Assembly: GCA_017885365.1 (NCBI GenBank)
Contig: JAFNGD010000332.1
Location: 1-5,770 of the forward strand
Source: Nitrospirota bacterium
GTDB lineage: Bacteria; Nitrospirota; UBA9217
Reading direction: 5' to 3'
DNA: 5,770 nt
Positions within the stretch are counted from its first letter, which is position 1, and each line of letters opens with the position of its first letter. The position numbers and the translations under genes are program-made. The notes beneath the pieces are model-generated. The model did no database searches. It saw nothing but the letters and a program-made list of their open reading frames with translations, and was not told the DNA's origin. Of the stretch, positions 1 to 5,673 are shown in pieces.

Positions 1-306
1 GTGGGCGGCGGCCACCACGAGGAGTTGGTGCATGATCTGGATGACGTGGCCCTGCCCCGGGCCGTGCTGGAGGAGATGGACGTCATCCTCGGACTAAAAG
101 CGAACCCCGCATTCTCGAAGGTCTACCGCTGGTTCAAGGGCATGCCCAAGTTCACCGTGGGTCACCTGGACCGCATGTCGCTCCTCGACCGGATGGTGGG
201 GCTGCACCAGGGCCTCCACCTCATCGGCTGTTCCTACAAAGGAATCGGCATCGGCGACTGCGTGCACGAGGCCCAGATCGCAGCGGAGAAGATCCTCAAG
301 TCGTAG
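1..306 (+). CDS. hemY: Protoporphyrinogen oxidase (HemY/HemG, oxygen-dependent type), C-terminal fragment
   Basis: This is the last ~101 residues of an FAD-dependent protoporphyrinogen IX oxidase, which makes protoporphyrin IX in the penultimate step of heme synthesis, usually as a membrane-associated enzyme. The full protein is normally about 450-480 residues. The reading frame is open at base 1, and the first codon (GTG) lies inside the conserved (V)GG segment, so the gene starts outside the window. The strongest evidence is the C-terminal FAD-binding signature at residues ~71-98 (GLHLIGCSYKGIGIGDC, then an amphipathic helix ending AAEKIL), preceded by a GH-L-R segment (residues 54-58) typical of the family. 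The stop is TAG at 304-306. GC is about 70% in the first line, like the genes at the right end and unlike the kinase module next door. A related FAD-dependent amine oxidase/desaturase is the only realistic alternative. The symbol hemG is also used for this family. Confidence 0.88.
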   Translation: MGGGHHEELVHDLDDVALPRAVLEEMDVILGLKANPAFSKVYRWFKGMPKFTVGHLDRMSLLDRMVGLHQGLHLIGCSYKGIGIGDCVHEAQIAAEKILKS

Positions 307-525
307 CTTCTTCTCCGTCCGATCTTTCGATATTCCCGCCCGCCGTATTTCCCCGAACCGTGCGCTCTCCGTCTATATCCAGACCCGCAGACCAGCTACG
401 CCATAAACAGAACGGACTATGACTATTCATGTTACGATTACGATAGAGTCTTGTCGTGCACGTTACTTCCTGAACGTGGTCTGGTAACCTGCTATCAATG
501 ATCCCGCACCATGGGATTTCCCACC

Positions 526-562
526 AATAATTTCATGAGGAGATCATAGCCGTGAAATTATT
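526..562 (+). promoter_or_regulatory. AT-rich inverted repeat that encloses a Shine-Dalgarno sequence
   Basis: AATAATTTCA at 526-535 is matched exactly by TGAAATTATT at 553-562. In RNA the stem extends two more pairs inward (one U-G, one G-C), giving 12 pairs around a 13-base loop (538-550). The loop carries AGGAG (538-542), and the 3' arm overlaps a GTG codon (552-554). It could be a DNA operator for a dimeric regulator of the binding-protein/kinase unit, or an RNA hairpin that controls initiation of the small ORF. No U tract follows, so it is not a standard terminator. The dyad is directly visible; its function is inference. Confidence 0.35.
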
Positions 563-617
563 ATGTTCGTTGTCGGCACGTGTGCTGATGATGATTTTCG
601 TTAGACCCGATCTATGA
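552..617 (+). CDS. Possible small ORF or leader peptide (21 aa)
   Basis: A GTG codon 9 bases after an AGGAG sequence (538-542) opens a 21-residue frame that starts MKLLCSLSARVLMMIFV and ends at TGA 615-617. The peptide has a basic N-terminus and a hydrophobic middle, like the start of a signal peptide. It may be a small hydrophobic or leader peptide, the remnant of a deleted secreted-protein gene, or chance. The ribosome-binding site sits in the loop of the 526-562 dyad and the start codon in its stem. It ends 45 bases before the binding-protein start. I do not recognise it, and a 21-codon frame alone is weak evidence. Confidence 0.2.
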   Translation: MKLLCSLSARVLMMIFVRPDL

Positions 618-650
618 TATACTGGTTGGAGATATCGTACCGTGGTCAGC

Positions 651-657
651 AAAGGAG
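651..657 (+). promoter_or_regulatory. Ribosome binding site that fixes the binding-protein start at 663
   Basis: AAAGGAG lies 5 bases before the ATG at 663-665. The in-frame GTG at 642 lies upstream of this site and has no comparable purine-rich sequence before it, so 663 is the better start. Confidence 0.7.
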
Positions 658-662
658 ATGCT

Positions 663-1568
663 ATGGTTGATCGGTCTATTTCATCGAAAACCTTGATTCG
701 CTTTGTGTTCCGCATACTGTTCTTGATCATCGTGGTGATGCCGTCGGGAGCTCGCTCCCAGGACCTCGATGAGATCAAACAACGTGGAGTGCTCCGCCAT
801 CTGGGCATTCCCTATGCCAACTTCGTCACCGGCAGTGGAGATGGAATGGATGTGGAGCTGGTGAAGCTCTTCGCCGCACATATCGGCGTCAGATATGAAT
901 ACGTCAAAACCGACTGGGACGACGCGATCGGCGATCTCACCGGGACCAGGGTGCGACCGCAGGGGGATGGGATCGAAGTGCTGGCCACGGTCCCGGTGAA
1001 AGGGGACCTGATCGCAAATGGAATGACCGTCATCCGCTGGCGGCAACAGGTCGTTGACTATTCGGCCCCCACCTTCCCAAACCAGGTCTGGCTCGTAGCA
1101 CGGTCGGATTCTCCCCTCAGGCCGATCAAGCCCAGCGGCGATCTCGCGAAGGACATTGCGTCAGTGAAGGCCCTGATCCGGGACAAGTCGCTTCTGTGCA
1201 AAACGAATACCTGCCTCGATCCGGCACTCTATAACCTCGATGCCACCGGCGCGAGGGTGATGCTCTTCAAGGGCTCGTTGAACGAACTGGCCCCGGCGGT
1301 CCTCAACAGAGAAGCGGAAGCGACCCTCCTCGATGTTCCCGATGCGCTCGTGGCCCTGCAGAAATGGCCGGGCAAGATCAAGGTTATCGGCCCGGTGAGC
1401 GGGGTCCAGGACATGGCCGTGGCCTTCCGGAAGGATTCCCCGAAGTTGAAGGAGGCCTTTGACCGGTTCCTAGCAACGATCCGGAAGAACGGCACCCTGC
1501 GAGGCATTGCTCTGAAGTACTATCCGTTCGTGACGGATTACTATGCCGATTTTTTCAAGAACCGATAG
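663..1568 (+). CDS. Periplasmic solute-binding protein, family 3 (SBP_bac_3-like)
   Basis: A 301-residue exported binding protein of the type II periplasmic-binding fold. Residues 1-32 are a signal peptide: basic N-region, hydrophobic core RILFLIIVVMP (about 17-27), and likely cleavage after ARS before QDLDEI. The mature protein opens with the family's LDEIKQRGVLR (35-45). The region around 121-136 (TVIRWRQQVVDYSAP) aligns with the family motif T-x-x-x-x-R-x-x-x-V-D-(F/Y)-S-x-P, where R127 sits at the position of the Arg that binds ligand carboxylates in amino-acid-binding members. The C-terminal part, with RKDSPKLKEAFDRFL and GTLRGIALKYY, is also typical. There is an unusual C-x4-C pair at C179 and C184. 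No lipobox Cys is seen, so the protein should be soluble in the periplasm. No ABC permease or ATPase gene lies nearby; the next gene, 62 bases on, is a sensor kinase, which suggests a sensing role. The ligand cannot be told from sequence. ATG 663 is preferred over in-frame GTG 642 because of the ribosome binding site at 651-657. Confidence 0.85.
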   Translation: MVDRSISSKTLIRFVFRILFLIIVVMPSGARSQDLDEIKQRGVLRHLGIPYANFVTGSGDGMDVELVKLFAAHIGVRYEYVKTDWDDAIGDLTGTRVRPQGDGIEVLATVPVKGDLIANGMTVIRWRQQVVDYSAPTFPNQVWLVARSDSPLRPIKPSGDLAKDIASVKALIRDKSLLCKTNTCLDPALYNLDATGARVMLFKGSLNELAPAVLNREAEATLLDVPDALVALQKWPGKIKVIGPVSGVQDMAVAFRKDSPKLKEAFDRFLATIRKNGTLRGIALKYYPFVTDYYADFFKNR

Positions 1569-1614
1569 TTTTACCACGAACCCCGCTCGCATGACCGAAT
1601 ACTGCCCGGGGAAT

Positions 1615-1623
1615 AGGAAAGAG
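1615..1623 (+). promoter_or_regulatory. Ribosome binding site of the kinase gene
   Basis: AGGAAAGAG lies 7 bases before GTG 1631. An ATG at 1629-1631 overlaps this codon but runs straight into TGA, so it cannot be the start. This supports the GTG start. Confidence 0.6.
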
Positions 1624-1630
1624 ACTTAAT

Positions 1631-4195
1631 GTGAAGATCGTCAGAAATTCCATATCAGGCATTCTTATCATCGTTGTCGCCATTCTTGCCTATGTGTCCT
1701 TTCTCCTGACAACGAACTATGCCTCACAAACAAACCTGCAACAGACCATCCTCGAACAGTTCCGGTCGGAGAACAGCTGGCGGGCCGCGTCGGTCTCGTA
1801 CTTCTTCAATGACAGGCGCCAGGACATGCTGAACCTGGCATCTTCTCGGGAGATAGACGTCTTTTTCGAGAACCGCGCCCTCGGCATGAGCATGGAGTAC
1901 GGACTGAGGCAGAGCCTGCCGCCTATCAAGGAGCGGTTCAGTACCTTGCTCGGCCTTCACCGCATCAATGAGGACACGGTCTACCTGCAGATCGTGCTCC
2001 TTGATGAGACGGGCAGGCTCCTGGTCAAGGCCTCGGCGCCCGGTCAGGACAGAACGCTCCCAACGGACATGGAACAGCTGAGAGATCCGGGCCACCGCAG
2101 TGGTGCCGTGTTCGCCGATGATCAGAACAGAGCGATCCTGGTTTCCACCGCCTATTTCTTTAAAGGCAGGCATGCAGGCCAGCTCATCGCCTGGATCAAT
2201 CCTGTCTATATCACTCGCTACATTATTATTCCCCAGGACACATCTGAGCGAAAAACAATCCTTGCAGAGAACACAAAGAGGACCTCGTTTCCTGCCGTAT
2301 CATGGCCTCTTGCCGATGTGATGGACCGATCGAAGGGTCTGCCGATCCGGTTCGAAGAAAAGGGACCCGAGCGAACGCAGCGGAGCGCGATAGGGCTGAG
2401 CATCCCGGTGCAGGACACGCCGTTCTCTCTTGTTACGGTTGCCCCCGCCAATGCCGTTCTGGGGAGGCTCGATCCGCGCGGCCTTCTGGTCGGCATGGGG
2501 ATTCTTGCCATGGTCATCATCAGCGGCGGGATCTACATCATGAGGACCATGACGCGTTCCCTGCTTCTCCGCACCAGGCTCGAGGCGTCTCTGGAGCACG
2601 AACAAGAGGTGCGAGGGAAAAACCTTCAGCTCGAGAATGAAATTGCCGAGCGTAAGCGGGCAGAGGAGGCGGTCCGGGAGAGCGAAGAAAAGTACCGGCA
2701 GTTATTCAACAGTATCAGAGATGCCCTCCTCATGACGGATAACGAAAGGACCATTATTGACTGTAATCCCGCGTTTACAACGTTATTTGGATATACCCTG
2801 GATGAGATCGAAGGCAAAAGAACGTCCATTCTTTTCGCACATCATGAACAATTCATCGGTCTGGGAGAAGCCATAAAAAAACATTCCGGCAATAACCCGC
2901 TCATTTACCCGCTCGACTACAGGAAAAAAAATGGCGAGATTTTTCCGGGAGAGGTCGCTCTCTCCTTCTTTACCGATAACCGCGGCAGAACGAGGGGTTT
3001 TATCGGATTGATCAAGGACATCACTGAGCGGAAGCGGGCGGAAGAAGAAAAACGATCGCTTGAAGAGGAACGGCAAAAGTCGCATAAACTCGAAGCCATC
3101 GGGACGCTGGCCGGCGGGATAGCTCACGATTTTAACAATCTCCTGCAGGGGGTGTTCGGATATATCTCGATGGCCATGCTGAAGATCGACCAGAAGGAGG
3201 AGTCCCTGACGTTGCTCAGACAGGCCGAGAAGGCGCTCCATATGTCGGTCAACCTTACCACGCAACTCCTGACCTTCGCGAAGGGCGGAAAACCGGTAAA
3301 GAAGAAGATAGCACTGGGCTCGGTGATCGAGAATGCGGTGAAATTCGCCCTGAGCGGTTCCAGCACTGACTACCGTCTCACGCTGGACAAGGATCTCGGG
3401 ACGGTGGAAGCTGATGAAGGGCAGATCGGCCAGGTGATCCAGAATATTGTGCTCAATGCCGATCAGGCAATGCCCGAAGGAGGCACGATAGAGATCGCTG
3501 CACAGAACATCCACGCACCGCAAAAAGACGTGCCCCATCTTCTGCAAAAAGGCGACTATGTTAAAATAGCCGTGCAGGACAGCGGGATCGGCATTGCAAA
3601 GCAGTACCTCCAGAAGATCTTCGATCCCTATTTTACGACCAAGGAGAAGGGAAGCGGCCTTGGACTGGCAACGTCATATTCCATCATCAGGAACCATGGC
3701 GGCGTGATCGATGTTACGTCCGAGATCGGCAAGGGCAGCAACTTTTTTATTTATCTTCCTCGGGTGGAATCGGAAGGGGTCGTTGTCGAAGCTCTTACCG
3801 TTTCCCCTGCTGTCCGGAAAGGGAAGATCCTGGTCATGGATGATGATGAAATGATACGGGACATCTCCGGCGCAATGATAAAAGTCGCCGGGCATGAAGT
3901 GGACTTGGCGGAAGACGGGAAAGCCGCCATCGAAAAGTACCGGGCGGCCCGGGATTCAGGCCGTCCCTTCGATGTCGTTATCCTGGACCTGACCGTCCGC
4001 GGAGGCTTGGGGGGAAAGGAGACCGTCGAGCGGCTCCGTTCTATCGATCCCGGCGTGAAAGCGATCGTATCGAGCGGTTACTCGGACGATGCGGTTGTAT
4101 CAGATTACCGGAAATATGGATTCCTGGCAAGACTGATAAAACCCTATAAGCAGAAGGAGCTCAGAGATGCGCTGAATGTCCTGCTCGGCTCATAA
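1631..4195 (+). CDS. Hybrid sensor histidine kinase with periplasmic sensor, PAS and C-terminal receiver domain
   Basis: An 854-residue inner-membrane hybrid kinase. Order seen: TM1 (about 9-28); a periplasmic domain of about 255 residues, probably Cache-like, with an LLDETGRLLVKAS strand pair near 123-135; TM2 (about 284-304); a charged coiled coil (315-352); a PAS domain with PAC end (about 353-466, closing GFIGLIKDITERKRAEE); a HisKA dimerisation helix with phospho-acceptor H499 in GGIAHDFNN; and an ATP-binding domain with N-box Asn 605/609, G1 box DSGIGI (650-655), F-box FDPYFTTK (664-671) and G2 box GSGLGLA (674-680). The receiver (about 731-854) has acidic pocket D737-D739, acceptor D786, S814/S815 and K837. 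D500 and N503 fit the D-x-x-N pattern linked to phosphatase activity in HisKA kinases. All catalytic residues are present, so it should be active. The position normally Pro four residues after the acceptor Asp is R790. No Hpt, DNA-binding output or separate regulator gene is in the window. It follows the binding-protein gene by 62 bases, probably in one operon. The kinase call is certain; the Cache assignment is inference. Confidence 0.96.
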   Translation: MKIVRNSISGILIIVVAILAYVSFLLTTNYASQTNLQQTILEQFRSENSWRAASVSYFFNDRRQDMLNLASSREIDVFFENRALGMSMEYGLRQSLPPIKERFSTLLGLHRINEDTVYLQIVLLDETGRLLVKASAPGQDRTLPTDMEQLRDPGHRSGAVFADDQNRAILVSTAYFFKGRHAGQLIAWINPVYITRYIIIPQDTSERKTILAENTKRTSFPAVSWPLADVMDRSKGLPIRFEEKGPERTQRSAIGLSIPVQDTPFSLVTVAPANAVLGRLDPRGLLVGMGILAMVIISGGIYIMRTMTRSLLLRTRLEASLEHEQEVRGKNLQLENEIAERKRAEEAVRESEEKYRQLFNSIRDALLMTDNERTIIDCNPAFTTLFGYTLDEIEGKRTSILFAHHEQFIGLGEAIKKHSGNNPLIYPLDYRKKNGEIFPGEVALSFFTDNRGRTRGFIGLIKDITERKRAEEEKRSLEEERQKSHKLEAIGTLAGGIAHDFNNLLQGVFGYISMAMLKIDQKEESLTLLRQAEKALHMSVNLTTQLLTFAKGGKPVKKKIALGSVIENAVKFALSGSSTDYRLTLDKDLGTVEADEGQIGQVIQNIVLNADQAMPEGGTIEIAAQNIHAPQKDVPHLLQKGDYVKIAVQDSGIGIAKQYLQKIFDPYFTTKEKGSGLGLATSYSIIRNHGGVIDVTSEIGKGSNFFIYLPRVESEGVVVEALTVSPAVRKGKILVMDDDEMIRDISGAMIKVAGHEVDLAEDGKAAIEKYRAARDSGRPFDVVILDLTVRGGLGGKETVERLRSIDPGVKAIVSSGYSDDAVVSDYRKYGFLARLIKPYKQKELRDALNVLLGS

Positions 4196-4353
4196 GACGG
4201 CAATCAGGATATTCCGCTGTTGATCTCGTTACGATCAGCACGGCGCACATGTCCGACGTCCTTGTTCGCTGGACAGGAAGTCTGGACCGTATCCCTGATC
4301 CGCGCTTCAGGACGCGCCACCCCATACAATCCCCTGCGAGGACGGTAAAATCT
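4196..4353. other. Intergenic gap between kinase and thioesterase genes, with a weak hairpin
   Basis: A dyad at 4218-4225 and 4233-4240 (TGTTGATC, 7-base loop, GATCAGCA) forms 8 pairs including one U-G. It lies 23 bases after the kinase stop and could slow or end transcription, but no T run follows, so it is not a standard intrinsic terminator. The promoter of the thioesterase operon may lie in the rest of the gap; I see no clear -35/-10 pair. Confidence 0.35.
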
Positions 4354-4743
4354 ATGAACACCATCGAGGTCAAGATCTATTACGAGGACACGGACTGCGG
4401 CAATGTGGTCTACTACGCCAACTACCTCAAGTACATGGAGCGCGGCCGTACTGAGTACCTGGCGGACCACGGCTTCTCGGTCAGCGAGCTTGCCGGCCAG
4501 GGCACGGTCTTCGTTGTTGCCCGCGTCGAGATCGACTATCGATCCTCGGCCCGCCTGGGCGAGACCATCGTGGTCAAGACCTGGATCTCCGAGATGACCC
4601 GCACGTCGCTCCTCTTCGGCCACACCATGACCGACAAGGCGTCGGGCAGGCTCATCGCCGAGGCCCAGGCCCGCCTTGTCTGCGTCGATCCCAACGGCAA
4701 GATCAAGCGCATCCCCCAGGCGCTGCAGGAGCGGGTGGTGTGA
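4354..4743 (+). CDS. ybgC: YbgC/FadM-type acyl-CoA thioesterase (hotdog fold)
   Basis: A 129-residue single-domain 4-hydroxybenzoyl-CoA-thioesterase-like hotdog protein that should hydrolyse acyl-CoA, or possibly acyl-ACP, thioesters in the cytoplasm. Residues 8-33 hold the family signature (IYYEDTDCGNVVYYANY, then ERGRTEYL). D14 aligns with the catalytic Asp18 of E. coli YbgC. The family His in VVYH is Tyr21 here, a frequent variant. The C-terminal AEAQARLVCVDPNGKIKRIP is the usual final strand pair. Length matches the family (about 130-135). The frame is open back to 4249, but the preceding ~35 residues have no family resemblance, and ATG 4354 has GAGGA at 4338-4342 (11 bases away, a little long). 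In many proteobacteria ybgC belongs to the tol-pal cluster; no tol gene is visible here. Instead it overlaps the next gene by 4 bases, and the two are surely co-transcribed. The physiological substrate is unknown. Confidence 0.9.
   Translation: MNTIEVKIYYEDTDCGNVVYYANYLKYMERGRTEYLADHGFSVSELAGQGTVFVVARVEIDYRSSARLGETIVVKTWISEMTRTSLLFGHTMTDKASGRLIAEAQARLVCVDPNGKIKRIPQALQERVV
4727..4731 (+). promoter_or_regulatory. Ribosome binding site inside the thioesterase gene, for the methyltransferase
   Basis: AGGAG within the last codons of the thioesterase gene stands 8 bases before GTG 4740. It supports this GTG as the methyltransferase start and implies translational coupling across the GTGA overlap. 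Confidence 0.6.
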
Positions 4744-5480
4744 CCGGCATCACCCGGGACACTATCAGCCTCCGGGGTGCCGGTGTCGTCTCCGTAACAC
4801 AGCCCGTCACCGGCCACCGGTTCACGCTCGACAGCATCCTGCTCGCGGACTTCTGCCGCATCAGGCCGGGCGAGCGGGTGCTCGAGCCCGGCGCGGGCAC
4901 CGGCATCATCTCCCTCCTCCTCGCGAAGAAGCACCCCCGCGCCGCGTTCATTGCGGTCGAGATCCAGCCCTCCGTCGCGTCACTCGGCGAACAGAACATC
5001 GTTGACAACGGCCTCGCCGGCAGGATGCAGATGGTCCGGAAGGACCTGCAAAGGATCGGCAGGACGATAGCTCCGGGCTCTCTGAGCGTCATCGTCGCCA
5101 ATCCGCCCTATATAAAGGAAGGCGCGGGCAGGCCATCGCCGGACCGGTTGCGCCGGACAGCCCGGCAGGCTCACCCAGCGTCGCTGGTATCGTGGCTCAA
5201 CCTGCACCGCTATCTGAAGAACGGCGGCCGGTACTGTTTGATCTTTCCTGCGGCCCGGCTGGCAGAGCTCGTCACGGCGATGAGGAAGCGGTTGCTCGAG
5301 CCCAAGCGACTCCGGCTAGTCCATCCCTACCATGACAGGCCCGCCTCGCTGGTCCTCATCGAGGCGGTCAAGAACGCCGGGACAGGCATCGAGGTGCTTC
5401 CCTCCCTCATCGTGCATGGACAGAACGGCGGGTATACCGAAGACATGCAGGACATCTACGGACTGCCGACCGATGACTGA
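4740..5480 (+). CDS. trmN: TrmN/YfiC-like tRNA (adenine-N6)-methyltransferase
   Basis: A 246-residue SAM-dependent class I methyltransferase; E. coli YfiC/TrmN, which methylates A37 of tRNA1(Val), is 245 residues. N-terminal residues 24-38 (TGHRFTLDSILLADF) are the family's characteristic lead-in. Motif I is VLEPGAGTGIISLLL (47-61), the acidic SAM-ribose residue is E74, and the catalytic motif IV is NPPY at 121-124, the signature of enzymes that methylate exocyclic amino groups. Residues 199-207 (DRPASLVLI) and 221-240 (PSLIVHGQNGGYT, then DIY) match the C-terminal strands of this family. It starts at GTG 4740, overlapping the thioesterase stop as GTGA, with AGGAG at 4727-4731. It is GC-rich (46 of 60 in 4861-4920), like its neighbour. 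The N6-adenine methyltransferase class is clear. The tRNA1(Val) A37 target is inferred from family resemblance; an rRNA or protein target with the same NPPY motif is possible. Confidence 0.85.
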   Translation: MTGITRDTISLRGAGVVSVTQPVTGHRFTLDSILLADFCRIRPGERVLEPGAGTGIISLLLAKKHPRAAFIAVEIQPSVASLGEQNIVDNGLAGRMQMVRKDLQRIGRTIAPGSLSVIVANPPYIKEGAGRPSPDRLRRTARQAHPASLVSWLNLHRYLKNGGRYCLIFPAARLAELVTAMRKRLLEPKRLRLVHPYHDRPASLVLIEAVKNAGTGIEVLPSLIVHGQNGGYTEDMQDIYGLPTDD

Positions 5481-5673
5481 CGACCGCTCTATGACCATTT
5501 ACACTATCGGCCATTCGAACCATCCTCTTGAGAAGTTCATCGAGATGCTGACGGCCCACGGGATCGGACTGATCGCCGACGTACGGACCATTCCCAAGTC
5601 GCGCCACAATCCTCAGTACAACAGCGACGCCCTGGCAGCGAGCCTCAGGGAACACGCTCCCACGCGGTGTTGA
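5473..5673 (+). CDS. DUF488 family protein, N-terminal part, broken at base 5656
   Basis: The first ~61 residues match the start of the DUF488 family (function unknown): TIYTIGHSNHPLEKFIEML, then IADVRTIPKSRHNPQYN. Members usually run about 120-190 residues. Here the normal sequence stops at ...SLREH (base 5656), and four-plus aberrant residues (APTRC) follow before TGA 5671-5673. The expected continuation, beginning GIEYRHLPKLGGL, is found on the opposite strand at 5733-5657, so the break is an inversion junction rather than a point mutation. The start is either ATG 5473 (8-base overlap with the methyltransferase) or ATG 5491, which fits the usual family N-terminus better. Neither has a good ribosome binding site; GGA at 5460-5462 slightly favours 5473. 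It would be the third gene of the ybgC-trmN operon. Confidence 0.75.
   Translation: MTDDRSMTIYTIGHSNHPLEKFIEMLTAHGIGLIADVRTIPKSRHNPQYNSDALAASLREHAPTRC

Larger units (their letters stand above)
307..662. other. Intergenic region between hemY and the binding-protein gene
   Basis: About 350 bases separate the heme gene from the next well-supported start. The stretch is AT-richer than its left neighbour (25 of 60 G+C in 541-600). It holds a 6-bp dyad CACGTT/AACGTG (459-464 and 473-478), a perfect 10-bp dyad at 526-562, a possible 21-codon ORF (552-617) and a weak -10-like sequence (TATGAT at 613-618 or TATACT at 618-623) without a good -35 partner. I find no GC hairpin followed by a T run that would mark a terminator for the heme gene. 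The promoter of the binding-protein/kinase unit most likely lies here, but I cannot place it firmly. Confidence 0.6.

Noticed and set aside
459..478. CACGTT/AACGTG dyad as a terminator of the heme gene
   Set aside because: The stem is only 6 bp, it lies over 150 bases after the stop codon, and no T run follows.
580..600. Sigma-54 promoter (GGCAC...GC) before the binding-protein gene
   Set aside because: The GG and GC elements are separated by 8 bases instead of the required 10, and the -12 element is poor.
642..662. Longer start of the binding protein at GTG 642
   Set aside because: The seven extra residues would place charged residues before the signal peptide and contain the AAAGGAG ribosome binding site that serves ATG 663.
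2783..3547. A 254-codon open frame on the minus strand
   Set aside because: It lies entirely inside the kinase gene, opposite the PAS, HisKA and HATPase domains, whose motifs are intact on the + strand. The antisense protein shows no recognisable domain.
4218..4240. Hairpin after the kinase gene as an intrinsic terminator
   Set aside because: The 8-pair stem includes a wobble, has modest GC, and is followed by CGGCGC rather than a T tract. It is kept only as a weak structure.
4249..4353. Longer start of the thioesterase at ATG 4249
   Set aside because: The ~35 extra residues have no resemblance to the family, whose members begin just before the IYYEDTD motif. ATG 4354 gives the usual length.
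5407..5655. An 82-codon open frame on the minus strand across the DUF488 start
   Set aside because: It is in a different frame from the inverted DUF488 coding sequence and opposes the methyltransferase 3' end and the DUF488 start; there is no recognisable product.
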